Shown one piece after another: positions 34,664 to 44,241 of a DNA stretch of 64,000 bases; the first letter of the stretch is position 1; every line of letters begins with the position of its first letter. This DNA comes from Thermoanaerobacterium sp. RBIITD (GTDB lineage Bacteria; Bacillota; Thermoanaerobacteria; Thermoanaerobacterales; Thermoanaerobacteraceae), in assembly GCF_900205865.1 (NCBI RefSeq), contig NZ_LT906662.1, forward strand, positions 1,054,001-1,118,000, in the 5' to 3' direction. Below the pieces are notes generated by a model, which was not told where the DNA came from, did not search any database, and worked only from the letters and a program-made list of their open reading frames with translations. The position numbers and the translations under genes are program-made.

Positions 34664-36778
34664 TTATAATGTTACCTTCCCAATTAATAAATCCTTATTT
34701 GAGCTGCTGTTGCCAATGTAAACTTCATAATCCATATGTTCAAGTTCCCATTCATTTGTATCTGGGTTAAACCACTTTAGCTTTTCGATTGGGCATCTGA
34801 TTTCTACTCTTATCTTCTCGCCTGGATTTAGCGTAATACGTTTAAATCCTCTCAAAAGTTTTACAGGCCTATCTATAGATGAATTTTTAAATCCAACGTA
34901 CATCTGTACAACTTCGTCACCTTTCATACTGCCAGTATTCTGAACATCGCACGATGCAACAACTTCATCTCCATCTACACTAAATTTTTCATTTGAAAAG
35001 CTAAATGTCGTATATGAAAGGCCAAACCCGTAAGGCAGCAGAGGCTCTATGCCTTCCTTTTCCAGTTTAGCATATCCGTGATAGTAGCCATAGTGCTGCT
35101 CTTTAGTATCCCAATCTACATGAGGAAGGTCGCTTTCCCTGTATGGGACGACAAATGGCAATTTCCCGCCTGGATTTACATCGCCAAAAAGCGTCTTAGC
35201 TATTGCGGTCCCACCTTCCATTCCAGGATAATATGCCATTAATATTGCGGACACATCGTCTTTCCATTCATTTATCATTATCATATTACCACCAATCAAG
35301 ACGACGGCAGAATTTTTGTTTATAGGTCCTACAGCTTTTATAAGCTCTATTTCATCTTTGTGAAGGCCCAGCGACTTTACTCTGTCCCCGCCATATCCCG
35401 TCTGAGAACCTACACTTATCTGCCCTCCTGCCTCTTCTACTGACTTTAACATAGGATCATCTTTTCCGAGGATCTCATCAGCTATCGTATCTGAGTATTC
35501 TCCTTCATCGTGTGGACCATATCCAACGACAAATATCACAGCATCCGACGCCTTTGCTATCTCCTTTGCTTTCTCTAAGTCATCGCCATCGTAAAAGACT
35601 ACTTCAGAATCAGGCAGAAGCTTCTTTACCCCTTCTAATGGCGTAACAACATATTTTGGGTATACTCTGCTGGAGCCGTAATCACCTATATTGCCTAGAT
35701 TTCCGAGCTTTCCAAGTACAGCTACACGCTTTGACTTATCCTTTGAAAACGGAAGCACGCCGTCATTTTTCATAAGTGTCATGCATTTTTCAGCAGCTTC
35801 CAAAGCTAAATCTATATGCTCTTTGCAACTTATGACATCTTTGCTGTACTCTTTATCGTCTACTTCAGTAAATGCCAAAAGAGTCCTTACAATCCTCAGT
35901 GCTGCATCATTTATCCTGTCTTCGCTTACTTTCCCTTCCTTAACTGCCTTGATTAGCTTATCTCCAAAGTACAATGTGTGACACATCTCTATGTCCATTC
36001 CGCCATTTGCTGCTTCTACTGTGTCTCTTACACCTAAGAAGAAGTCGCTAATTACAAAGCCATCAAAATCCCACTCTTCTTTTAATACTTTGTTTAAAAG
36101 GTAGTCACTGTGGCCACAGTGTTTGCCTTGATAGAGATTGTACGCACTCATAACAGAAGCAGCTCCTGCATCAATGCAGTCTTTAAAATGTGAAAGGTAT
36201 ACTTCTCTTTCAGTCCGCTTGTCTGCAGTGACATTCACCTTGAATCTGGACCTTTCCATGCTGTTGAAAGCAAAATGTTTTATGCATGCTATGACATTCT
36301 CCTCCTGTACACCTCTTACAAGTGCAGATCCCATTTGTCCTATGTGAAAGGACTCCTCGCCATAAGTCTCTTGACTTCTCCCCCATCCGGGATTGTACGG
36401 CAAATTTATACACACACCGCCAAAGAGGTTCCCGCCGTGTGCTCTAATCTCTCTTCCGATTGCCCTCCCTATGCGCTCCTCCAAATCTGTATCGAATGTC
36501 GCACCTCTTGCCATCGACACAGGAAAACATGTGCTATTCCCCTGCACTGCTCCTCTTGGTCCATCGCAAAACTTCATCTCAGGCACTCCGAGCCTCTCAT
36601 TTCCACCTGCAGGATATGGCACATAATTGTAATGATTTCCATTTGCTTCATCATTTATCAAATCCTTAAGGCTCACTTTGCCGCTCATAAGATGCACTTT
36701 CTCTTCCAGAGTCATCTTTTCCACTATCTCTTTTGCCCTCTCTGTGTAAGACAAACGGTACTCCTTTGTGCATTTCAT
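34664..36778 (-). CDS. Glycoside hydrolase family 3 (beta-xylosidase/beta-glucosidase)
   Basis: A cytoplasmic GH3 enzyme of about 704 residues with no signal peptide. Domain A (TIM barrel, to about 300) holds FCDGPRGAV, ACIKHFAFNSME (substrate Lys-His) and the nucleophile Asp in DGFVISDFF (about 240-248). Domain B (about 330-560) includes MTLMKNDGVLPF and the GPHDEGEYSD loop; a C-terminal Fn3-like domain ends the protein. It probably splits xylo- or gluco-oligosaccharides taken up by the cell; the link to xylB-xylA favours xylosides. The start is either ATG 36778 or GTG 36787, with AGGGG close to both. It is third in the xylA-xylB-GH3 order, but a terminator-like hairpin precedes it. Confidence 0.88.
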   Translation of the reverse strand: MKCTKEYRLSYTERAKEIVEKMTLEEKVHLMSGKVSLKDLINDEANGNHYNYVPYPAGGNERLGVPEMKFCDGPRGAVQGNSTCFPVSMARGATFDTDLEERIGRAIGREIRAHGGNLFGGVCINLPYNPGWGRSQETYGEESFHIGQMGSALVRGVQEENVIACIKHFAFNSMERSRFKVNVTADKRTEREVYLSHFKDCIDAGAASVMSAYNLYQGKHCGHSDYLLNKVLKEEWDFDGFVISDFFLGVRDTVEAANGGMDIEMCHTLYFGDKLIKAVKEGKVSEDRINDAALRIVRTLLAFTEVDDKEYSKDVISCKEHIDLALEAAEKCMTLMKNDGVLPFSKDKSKRVAVLGKLGNLGNIGDYGSSRVYPKYVVTPLEGVKKLLPDSEVVFYDGDDLEKAKEIAKASDAVIFVVGYGPHDEGEYSDTIADEILGKDDPMLKSVEEAGGQISVGSQTGYGGDRVKSLGLHKDEIELIKAVGPINKNSAVVLIGGNMIMINEWKDDVSAILMAYYPGMEGGTAIAKTLFGDVNPGGKLPFVVPYRESDLPHVDWDTKEQHYGYYHGYAKLEKEGIEPLLPYGFGLSYTTFSFSNEKFSVDGDEVVASCDVQNTGSMKGDEVVQMYVGFKNSSIDRPVKLLRGFKRITLNPGEKIRVEIRCPIEKLKWFNPDTNEWELEHMDYEVYIGNSSSNKDLLIGKVTL

Positions 36779-36838
36779 AATTTTCACGTTCCCCTCTCAT
36801 TTTTAAAGGCGATATCATTTTTCCATAATATAATTAAG

Positions 36839-36887
36839 AGTTCACCTCTAAAGATTTTGTATCAATATTACGCATATGAGGTGAACT
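36839..36887 (-). terminator. Terminator-like hairpin between xylB and GH3
   Basis: Perfect 10-bp arms AGTTCACCTC (36839-36848) and GAGGTGAACT (36878-36887) with a 29-base loop. On the - strand only a weak T-rich stretch follows (CTTAATTATATT), so it probably reduces rather than stops readthrough from xylB into the GH3 gene, or pauses RNA decay. Confidence 0.6.
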
Positions 36888-36912
36888 TCTTTTTTGAAGA
36901 ATTTATACCTTT

Positions 36913-38415
36913 TCAATTTAACTTCGCTATCTCTTCAAATGTACCTTTTAATTTTGAATACAAGCTTACGTAAATCGGATATAGCTTATTGTATTTTTCA
37001 ACATTTTCTTGTACCGGATATACGCTGTCTGTTACTTTTATAAGCTTGCTGCAGGCGTCAAAAACATCTTTAAACAGTCCATAACCTACAGATGCCATTA
37101 TAGCAGCGCCAAATGATGGTCCTTCTGTAGCATTTATCATGTCTATCCTTACATTGAATATATCTGCAAGGATCTGCCTCCAAAGCTTGCTCTTAGCACC
37201 GCCGCCGCTTACTCTGACTTCATTGACCGGTATATTTAAAGCTTTAATAAGCTCTAGAGAATCTCTTAATCCAAATGCAACGCCTTCCAATATGGACCTT
37301 GTCATATGACCTCTGTTGTGAGTTATGCTTAATCCTACAAAGCTTCCTTTTGCATAAGGATCGCTATATGGCGTACGCTCTCCCATTAGATACGGCAAAA
37401 ATACGAGTCCATCACTTCCCGGCTGTGCTTTTTCTGCTTCCTCAAGAAGTCCATCAAATGTCATACTGTTGCTGCTGTAATTATTTACATTGTCTACCCA
37501 CCATTTAAGGCACGATGCTGCTGATAACATTACCCCCATCACATGCCACTTGCCGTTTGCATGACAGAATGAATGAAGCCTCAATTCTTCATCTGCTGCA
37601 TACTTATCCTGTGATGCAAATACGACGCCAGATGTGCCTAATGCAACTGAAACTATACCGCTTTTCACTGTTCCTGTACCGACAGCACCGCTAGCCTGAT
37701 CACCACCTCCTCCTACAACAATAGTTCCTTCTTCAAGTCCTGTCAAATCCGCCGCTTCTTTTGTCACATGTCCCGTGACATCAGTCGATTCATAGCACTT
37801 AGGAAGCGCATTTTCAGGTATATCAAATGCGTCTATCATATCCTTTGACCATCTTCTATTGCTGACATCAAATAGGAGTGTGCCTGATGCATCAGAAACC
37901 TCTGTGGCATATTCGCCTGTAAGCTTAAATCTTATATAGTCCTTTGGTAAAAGGATGTGGGCAATTCTGCTGTACACATCTTTAAGGTGTTTTCTCACCC
38001 ACAAGATCTTTGGAGCAGTAAAGCCTGTCAATGCCTTATTACCTGTATACTTCAAAAGACCTTCTTTCCCTATTTTCTCTGTAATGTAGTCACATTCCTC
38101 CTGTGTCCTCTGGTCGCACCATAGTATTGCTGGCGTTAGAACTTTATCGTCTTTATCCAGAAGTACAAGTCCATGCATCTGGCCGCTTAAGCCGACGCCT
38201 TTTATATCATCGCTTTTTACACCACTTTTTGCAATAATCTCTTTTATGCCATCTTTTGTCGCATTCCACCAGTCCTCTGGATTTTGTTCTGCCCACCCAG
38301 GTTCCGGATAATACACAGGATACTCCTTTGATACACTTGATACAACTTTTCCACCATCATCCATAAGTATTATCTTTACTGACGATGTACCTAAATCTAT
38401 TCCAAGAAAATACAT
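36913..38415 (-). CDS. xylB: Xylulokinase
   Basis: A FGGY-family kinase of 500 residues that phosphorylates D-xylulose to xylulose 5-phosphate. Motifs: GIDLGTSSVKIILMD (ATP phosphate 1, residues 5-19), LSGQMHGLVLLD (about 75-86, substrate His/Met), CDQRTQEE, GGGGDQASGAVG (about 232-243, catalytic Asp) and RVSGGGAKSKLWRQILADI (about 395-413). The ATG at 38415 has GGAGG upstream. It follows xylA by 120 bp with a small hairpin between. Confidence 0.95.
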   Translation of the reverse strand: MYFLGIDLGTSSVKIILMDDGGKVVSSVSKEYPVYYPEPGWAEQNPEDWWNATKDGIKEIIAKSGVKSDDIKGVGLSGQMHGLVLLDKDDKVLTPAILWCDQRTQEECDYITEKIGKEGLLKYTGNKALTGFTAPKILWVRKHLKDVYSRIAHILLPKDYIRFKLTGEYATEVSDASGTLLFDVSNRRWSKDMIDAFDIPENALPKCYESTDVTGHVTKEAADLTGLEEGTIVVGGGGDQASGAVGTGTVKSGIVSVALGTSGVVFASQDKYAADEELRLHSFCHANGKWHVMGVMLSAASCLKWWVDNVNNYSSNSMTFDGLLEEAEKAQPGSDGLVFLPYLMGERTPYSDPYAKGSFVGLSITHNRGHMTRSILEGVAFGLRDSLELIKALNIPVNEVRVSGGGAKSKLWRQILADIFNVRIDMINATEGPSFGAAIMASVGYGLFKDVFDACSKLIKVTDSVYPVQENVEKYNKLYPIYVSLYSKLKGTFEEIAKLN

Positions 38416-38457
38416 AAATTTACCTCCATAAAACGTTTTATTAATCTTTATAATATA

Positions 38458-38476
38458 GGGCAGGCAATATCTGCCC
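38458..38476 (-). repeat. Intercistronic hairpin between xylA and xylB
   Basis: GGGCAG/CTGCCC stem with a 7-base loop. The T-run lies on the + strand side only, so for the - strand operon it is more likely an RNA-processing or stability element than a terminator. Confidence 0.5.
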
Positions 38477-38535
38477 TTTTGTATTTCTTATGAATTGGAA
38501 GGTGGCAAACATAACGTCCCCATACCACTCTTCAC

Positions 38536-39855
38536 TTATTCAGTAAATAAATACTGGTTAAAGATCGATTCGAGCAATTCTTGTCTGCCTGATTTGTTGA
38601 CTATCTCGCTATGCTCTAATGCATATTTCTCTAAGCTCTTGAAGTCTGCTTTGCCGCTTACAATCTCAGCACCGATGCCTTCTTTGTAGCTTGCATACCT
38701 TTCCTCAATAAACTTATCAAATACTCCGTCTTTTACTAACTTATGAGCGACTTTGAAGCCTTTTGCAAAAGCATCCATACCTGCTATATGTCCTAAGAAA
38801 AGATCTTCTGGTTCAAATGAGGCTCTTCTGACTTTTGCATCAAAGTTGAGACCGCCTTTTTCAAATCCACCCATTTTTATGACTTCATACATTGCAAGTG
38901 TCGTCATGCGTATATCTGTCGGAAACTGGTCCGTATCCCATCCTAAAAGCATGTCGCCTGTATTTGCATCTATTGATCCTAATGCTCCATTTATCCTTGC
39001 ATATCTGAGTTCATGCTGGAAGTCGTGAGCTGCTAATGTTGCATGGTTAGCTTCGATATTTACTTTGAAATATTTATCAAGATCGTATTTTCTTAAGAAT
39101 GCTAAAACATTTGCTACATCAAAGTCGTATTGGTGTTTTGTAGGCTCCTTTGGCTTTGGTTCAATCAAGAATTGTCCTTCAAATCCGATTTCTTTTGCGT
39201 AGTCAACAGCCATGTGCAAGAATCTTGCAAAATTGTCCAGCTCTAACTCCATATCTGTATTAAGGAGTGTCTCGTATCCTTCTCTTCCACCCCAGAATAC
39301 GTAGTTTTGTCCTCCAAGCTCTTTTGTAATTTCAAGTGCTTTCTTAACCTGTGCTGCAGAGTATGCAAAAACGTCAGCATTGCACGATGTTGATGCACCA
39401 TGTACAAATCTCGGATTTGAGAAGAGATTTGCTGTTCCCCACAACACTTTTGTCTTGCTGGTCTTTAGGTAATCTTTTATCATAGCGACGATAACGTCGA
39501 GGTTTTTATTCGTCTCTCTCAATGTATCTCCTTCCGGAGCTATATCTCTGTCATGGAAGCAGAAGAAAGGCGCATTTATCTTCTCAAAGAATTCAAATGC
39601 TGCTTCAACTCTAGCTTTTGCTATGTCCATAGGATCTGTAAGATGATTCCACGGCCTTTGCATTGTTGCTTTTCCGAATTGGTCTGTTCCATCAGCTGTA
39701 AACGTGTGCCAGTAGGCTATAGAAAAGCGAAGGTGCTCCTCCATTGTTTTGCCATCGATTACTTCATCTGGATTGTAAAATTTAAATGCATATGGATTAT
39801 TCGATTTTGGTCCTTCATAATTAATCTTTGATACTTTCTCAAAATATTTGCTCAT
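38536..39855 (-). CDS. xylA: Xylose isomerase
   Basis: A class II xylose isomerase of 439 residues that converts D-xylose to D-xylulose with two divalent metals. The N-terminus ([20 protein letters not shown]) is the class II type. Catalytic elements: [12 protein letters not shown] (His101-Asp104 pair), [18 protein letters not shown] (metal Glu and substrate Lys, about 229-246), [16 protein letters not shown] (metal Glu/His) and [11 protein letters not shown] (metal Asp). The very high recalled similarity to Thermoanaerobacterium enzymes is the main clue to the organism. The ATG at 39855 has GGAGG eight bases upstream. It is the first gene of the operon, under a xyl-type operator. Confidence 0.97.
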   Translation of the reverse strand: MSKYFEKVSKINYEGPKSNNPYAFKFYNPDEVIDGKTMEEHLRFSIAYWHTFTADGTDQFGKATMQRPWNHLTDPMDIAKARVEAAFEFFEKINAPFFCFHDRDIAPEGDTLRETNKNLDVIVAMIKDYLKTSKTKVLWGTANLFSNPRFVHGASTSCNADVFAYSAAQVKKALEITKELGGQNYVFWGGREGYETLLNTDMELELDNFARFLHMAVDYAKEIGFEGQFLIEPKPKEPTKHQYDFDVANVLAFLRKYDLDKYFKVNIEANHATLAAHDFQHELRYARINGALGSIDANTGDMLLGWDTDQFPTDIRMTTLAMYEVIKMGGFEKGGLNFDAKVRRASFEPEDLFLGHIAGMDAFAKGFKVAHKLVKDGVFDKFIEERYASYKEGIGAEIVSGKADFKSLEKYALEHSEIVNKSGRQELLESIFNQYLFTE

Positions 39856-39875
39856 TTTATGTCCTCCTTTTTATT

Positions 39876-39937
39876 TGTTTGTCTATCCAACAAACTTATA
39901 TATTATATATTCTACACAAAATTAAAAAATCCTTCTT
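39876..39937 (-). promoter_or_regulatory. xylA control region: XylR-type operator and SigH-like element
   Basis: The dyad TGTTTGT-N7-ACAAACT (39876-39896) matches the half-sites and spacing of known Bacillus xyl operators (AGTTTGT...ACAAACT). Upstream on the - strand lie AAGAAGGATTTTT and GTGTAGAATATA (39906-39937), copy 3 of the shared element, overlapping a TATAAT-like box. XylR binding would sit between start site and ribosome site. Confidence 0.7.
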
Positions 39938-40029
39938 AAAAATAAAAAAATTTTTTAGAAAGATTTTAAATGACATAGTAGTAATGGTTAATCCATATCA
40001 AGCACTATCTTAAAATGCTATGATTTGAA

Positions 40030-40070
40030 TAAAAAAATAACTGCCCTAATGCTAAAAGAGCGGTTGTTAT
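40030..40070 (-). terminator. Probable terminator of the lipoprotein gene
   Basis: On the - strand ATAAC...GTTAT arms around a loop, then seven T residues (40031-40037). The stem is imperfect. Confidence 0.45.
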
Positions 40071-40144
40071 AAAATTTATAATTGTACTCTTGAAAACTGC
40101 ATTTTTCAGACGGTTAACTCTTTTTTATTGATTTTTTATAAATG

Positions 40145-40765
40145 TTAATCATTTTTTAATGGGTTGATCTCTAATGGATAAACTATTTTTTGACCGTCAA
40201 TTGTAGAATTATATCTAGTCATATCGATTTCGCTGTTAAAATATTTAGTGTCAACTTTTGCAATTTTCCACCCATATCCGTCTTTAGTAAAAGTATATTT
40301 CTTCACTGAATACAAATAGCGATAACTTGATTTATAATTAGCCATTATTTTTGTCTTTGTAAACACATATTTATAGTCTCCAATGCTGTATACATCAGAT
40401 ATCTGAGTGCTTATATCTATAGTAAACTTTTTGGACAAATTAACTATTTTGCTTCGCTCATCATCTGATAGTTCATGTCCTTTTTCTTTAATAATATTTA
40501 TTAAATCTTGAGATAAAACAATATACGGTGGCATATATGCTCGTGCTAAATGCTCTCCAATAAAATAGTTTTCTACAAACATATTATTAAGTTCTTTAAT
40601 GTATTCATCCCAGTTTATATAAAAATTTGAATACTTATTGTCTAATATTTCAACTTTTTTCACTGCTCCAATTAATTCTTTATTTAAGTCTTCCTTTGTA
40701 CACGAAGATAAAAGAGTAGAAAATAAAAATACTGATAAAATTAATACAAAGATTGTTTTTCTCAT
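40145..40765 (-). CDS. Putative lipoprotein of unknown function
   Basis: A 206-residue exported protein. The N-terminus is a lipoprotein signal (KTIFVLILSVFLFSTLLSSC) with a lipobox LSSC, so Cys20 or so would be lipidated. The mature part contains no motif I recognise; its C-terminal half (SYRYLYSVKKYTFTKDGYGW) has alternating aromatic/charged strands like small NTF2-like or stress-sensor domains. The ATG at 40765 has AAGGTG seven bases upstream and is preferred to the ATG at 40783. It is monocistronic, lying 140 bp behind another exported protein on the same strand. Confidence 0.7.
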   Translation of the reverse strand: MRKTIFVLILSVFLFSTLLSSCTKEDLNKELIGAVKKVEILDNKYSNFYINWDEYIKELNNMFVENYFIGEHLARAYMPPYIVLSQDLINIIKEKGHELSDDERSKIVNLSKKFTIDISTQISDVYSIGDYKYVFTKTKIMANYKSSYRYLYSVKKYTFTKDGYGWKIAKVDTKYFNSEIDMTRYNSTIDGQKIVYPLEINPLKND

Positions 40766-40830
40766 AAAATAGCACCTTCCCATTATTTTACATTTCTAAA
40801 TTTTACTTTGAATATACTTAAACAAATAAA

Positions 40831-40880
40831 TAAAATAAAGGGGTAGCTATAAATTAAAAAACTATTTCATTCTACCCCTT
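40831..40880 (-). terminator. Terminator of the secreted hypothetical gene
   Basis: 9-bp arms AAGGGGTAG/CTACCCCTT (40838-40846, 40872-40880) with a 25-base loop. On the - strand TATTTTATTTATTTG follows. Confidence 0.7.
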
Positions 40881-40923
40881 GTTGAAAATCTAATTACACG
40901 TTTGAAACATATATATGAGTTTA

Positions 40924-41457
40924 TTACGTACTTGGTTTTGGTAATTGTGTCGCATAAGTTGTCGGACTTATAATGTTTGTATATGATATACCTGTATTTG
41001 GTTCCGTATATAATATTTTTACAACAGTTTCATAGTAAGAACCATCTGGTGCAATCTCCTCTTTTGTAACATCAACAACCGCCATTGCATTTAAAGTATA
41101 AGAACCATCATATATTTTGGGAGTTGTCGATGATACTAATCTAATTTTCGCTCCTGTCACTGCATTTACTTCCCAAGTTTCATCCCAACTATAACTAACA
41201 ATATGAGTTAAGTTTCCAATTTTTAGATTAAGTTGACGTATCATTAAGTCGTAATTTACAAACCAAGTAGACGTTCTATGTTCTGTGACATACGCAATTT
41301 GAATTTCAGGTTTTATCAAACTATTACTTATTAAATTGTTCTTATCTTTATTTTCATCATTGGTTTGTTTATATACATCAGTCGCAGCAAAGCCAATGGT
41401 CGTAGGAAAAATTAACGTCAAGCACAAAATAAGTAATACTAGGATCTTTTTCATCAT
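40924..41457 (-). CDS. Secreted hypothetical protein
   Basis: A 177-residue protein with a signal peptide (KKILVLLILCLTLIFPTTIG, cleavage likely after FAA). The mature part has no motif I recognise; it contains a W-rich stretch (VSYSWDETWEVNAVTGAKIR) suggestive of a beta-sandwich. There is no anchor, so it is released or wall-bound. The ATG at 41457 has AAAGGAGA five bases upstream. A distinct promoter is not clear. It neighbours a lipoprotein gene but has its own terminator. Confidence 0.65.
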   Translation of the reverse strand: MMKKILVLLILCLTLIFPTTIGFAATDVYKQTNDENKDKNNLISNSLIKPEIQIAYVTEHRTSTWFVNYDLMIRQLNLKIGNLTHIVSYSWDETWEVNAVTGAKIRLVSSTTPKIYDGSYTLNAMAVVDVTKEEIAPDGSYYETVVKILYTEPNTGISYTNIISPTTYATQLPKPST

Positions 41458-41707
41458 AACATCTCCTTTTAAAAATTTTATCGTCAAAGGTCATCGATAA
41501 CCTTCTTATAATTAATTATATGTTTACCAAAAATTATGTCAATTGACCAAAAGTACTAATTTATTAACATTTTTATACTAAATTAGGATAAAATGTATTA
41601 TTATTTCTCTATATGCTTACTAAAAAATAAGTCAGCTATACAAAAGCACTAATTTTGATGTAGTAGTGCTTAATTTTACATATATCAATTTGTATTTTTC
41701 GTTTAAA

Positions 41708-43936
41708 TCATTCCATGTAGTATAATTTAAGTTTGTGAAGTGGTCTCGTTATTGCAACGTAAAACAATTTAAGCTCTAGTTCTGTATCATTGTATGAATC
41801 TGCATCAGGAATCATCACCGTATCGAATTCCAATCCTTTAGACAAATACGAAGGTATCACGATTTTCCTGCCTTTATATACTTCCGTTTTATCGCTAATC
41901 AATGCAATGTCATCTATATCCTTTTTTAAACTTTCATATATCTTTTTCGTCATTTCATCTGTCTTACAAATTATCGCTGTCGTAAGCTCATCATTCTGCA
42001 AATTATTTAAAATATCATGAATCAGTTCGTCATAGTCTCTTATTCTAACAATCTCTGGTACATCACCGTGCCTCATAATAGGCTCTGCTTTTACTATACT
42101 TTTATTCTTGCTTTTGTCAATTACACTGTTGGCGTATTCCATTATTTCAACAGTCGTTCTATAGCTTTTCTTAAGCATCTTATACGTCGCCTTGCCATTT
42201 AACACATGATTGTTTAAGTCATCCCATGATTTTATTCCTCTATACGAGTATATGCCTTGTGCAACATCTCCCACTATCGTTATAGAATCGCCCTTCACGA
42301 TTTCTTTTATTAAATAGAATTTAAATTCACTAAAGTCCTGTGCTTCATCGACGACTATATGGGTAAATTTGCCTGCATCATCTAAACCAAACAAATACTT
42401 GTGTATGTACAAAAGCGGCGCTAAATCCTCGTTTTCTATTTTGTCTTTGTCAAGCATCGCTTTTGTATAATCACATATATACGAGATTTTTTCGTCTTCG
42501 ATTTTACCATGCGAAAGTTTCTTAATGGTCTCAAAATTCATTATATCTCTGTAAATTTTAACTGTATCTAATTGGGTCCATTTTTCAGAATAATCATTAA
42601 TCGCTTTGTCGATTTTAGCTGGTATATCTCCTACTTCTCTATCTCTAAGATCATACAGTTCAATTACCTTAGACTGCCTTAACTCATTGTCATCAATATT
42701 TTCCTTAACATATCTGATTTTTTCGCTATACGCCCTTTCAATACCGTCTGCAATTAATTCCTTATTTTTCTTTAGTCTATTCTTCAAATACGATATAAAC
42801 TGCTCTTTCCTTTTCTGTAATGGCAAGTAGACAAAATTTTCAATAAATAACTTTTTAAGCTCTATTGATGTAAAAATAATGTTTCCATCAATATTTATAT
42901 CACAGTCAGGAATGTACTTATATAAAAACTGTTTGAAATAGTTATCGATAATTGATTTAAATAACAAGCTTCCCTTGAATCTTGATACCATCATAGTCTT
43001 TCGTTTTTCGTCGATGGGCGCATCTCCTAAAAGATATGATATTTTATCATTTGCCACTGTTAGCTTTCCTTTTATCCCTGTAATTTTTAATGCATAATCT
43101 TCAAATGTCGTCTGCAGGACATCATCAGCGCCAAGATCCGGCAAAATATCAGATATGTAATTAAGAAAAAGTTTGTTTGGAGCTATTACCATGTAATAAT
43201 CTTCTCTTCCTTTATTTCTCTGATTTTGGTAAATAAGATATGCCATCCGGTGAAGTGCAATTGTCGTCTTTCCACTTCCTGCAACACCTTGTATAATCAA
43301 AGCCTTATCTAATGATGCCCTTATAATATCATTTTGCTCTTTTTGTATCGTTGCAACTATGTCTTTAAGTCTATTATCAGCACTCTTCTCAAGAGACGAC
43401 GTTAAAAATTCGTCATCCAAGATCATCTCTTTTAATTTCTCATCAAAAATATTGAGAAGTTCACCTTCTTCTATTTCGTACCTCCTCTTTAACTTTATTT
43501 CGCCAGATATTTCGCCACTAGGTGATTTGTAAGATACTGCACCAGCTTCACCACTGTAATAAATATCTGCAATAGGAGATCGCCAATCGATGACGACAGG
43601 TTCATCGTGCTTTTCATCGCTTAAACCGTATTTGCCAATGTAGAGTTTTTTTATCTTATCATCACCGTCTTCCTTAAAGTCGACACGCCCAAAGTACGGT
43701 TTGCTCTTCGATTCTTTATACCTTCTAAGTTTTCTTTCATTGCTCATCTTAAGCTGCTTCTGTAAAACTATCCTTTCGTCAAGTGCTGACTTCACTTCCT
43801 TTCGAGTTTCAGATATCTTTTTCTCTAATATCTTGCCTTCCTCTTCACTTTTTGCTATCTCACCTTCAATCCACTCTATAGTTTTTTGAAGCTTCTGTTT
43901 TTCTTCGCTGTACGATGGATGTTCTAATGCTCTCAT
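41708..43936 (-). CDS. UvrD/HelD-like superfamily I helicase
   Basis: This 742-residue protein resembles HelD (helicase IV-like), which removes stalled RNA polymerase from DNA in Firmicutes. There is an N-terminal coiled coil (about 5-75, EEKQKLQKTIEWIEGEIAKS), a short conserved YFGRVDF segment, Walker A GVAGSGKTTIALHR (about 218-231), Walker B VVDEAQDFS (about 524-532), GDVAQGIYSYRG (about 549-560), motif IV-VI elements SYRTT, KGLEFDTVMI and VAITRPLHKL near the C-terminus. The ATG at 43936 has AAGGAGG eight bases upstream. It is monocistronic. Confidence 0.87.
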   Translation of the reverse strand: MRALEHPSYSEEKQKLQKTIEWIEGEIAKSEEEGKILEKKISETRKEVKSALDERIVLQKQLKMSNERKLRRYKESKSKPYFGRVDFKEDGDDKIKKLYIGKYGLSDEKHDEPVVIDWRSPIADIYYSGEAGAVSYKSPSGEISGEIKLKRRYEIEEGELLNIFDEKLKEMILDDEFLTSSLEKSADNRLKDIVATIQKEQNDIIRASLDKALIIQGVAGSGKTTIALHRMAYLIYQNQRNKGREDYYMVIAPNKLFLNYISDILPDLGADDVLQTTFEDYALKITGIKGKLTVANDKISYLLGDAPIDEKRKTMMVSRFKGSLLFKSIIDNYFKQFLYKYIPDCDINIDGNIIFTSIELKKLFIENFVYLPLQKRKEQFISYLKNRLKKNKELIADGIERAYSEKIRYVKENIDDNELRQSKVIELYDLRDREVGDIPAKIDKAINDYSEKWTQLDTVKIYRDIMNFETIKKLSHGKIEDEKISYICDYTKAMLDKDKIENEDLAPLLYIHKYLFGLDDAGKFTHIVVDEAQDFSEFKFYLIKEIVKGDSITIVGDVAQGIYSYRGIKSWDDLNNHVLNGKATYKMLKKSYRTTVEIMEYANSVIDKSKNKSIVKAEPIMRHGDVPEIVRIRDYDELIHDILNNLQNDELTTAIICKTDEMTKKIYESLKKDIDDIALISDKTEVYKGRKIVIPSYLSKGLEFDTVMIPDADSYNDTELELKLFYVAITRPLHKLKLYYME

Positions 43937-44166
43937 TGTTTTACCTCCTTGCATGACGGTAAAATTCATTTTATCGCAATATCTTTTAATTTACAAATGT
44001 ATTAATGCAATATCACATGTTTTCCATCAAAAACAGTTATAATTAGCTGCTTTTCTCTCAAATTTGCATCTTTTATCTTGTCAAATAACCGATTGTGTGA
44101 TAAAATTATGTTGTTTAGTGTAAGTAAAATTTATGTAATGTTTATGAATATTAATGAATAAAATTA

Positions 44167-44193
44167 ACCTGTTCTTTATGCAAGAACAGGTTT
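44167..44193 (-). terminator. Terminator of the alpha/beta hydrolase gene
   Basis: Perfect 11-bp stem AACCTGTTCTT/AAGAACAGGTT with a 5-base loop, then TTAATTTTATTC on the - strand, about 50 bases behind the stop. Confidence 0.75.
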
Positions 44194-44241
44194 TATCATA
44201 TTTATTAGTTTAATTTTGTATATGCATAATCATATTTGCGT

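Noticed and set aside
36275-36973. 232-codon open frame on the + strand
   Set aside because: It lies antisense to the GH3 5' end and the xylB 3' end, has no ribosome site or recognisable domain, and its cysteine/histidine-rich composition is that of a shadow frame.
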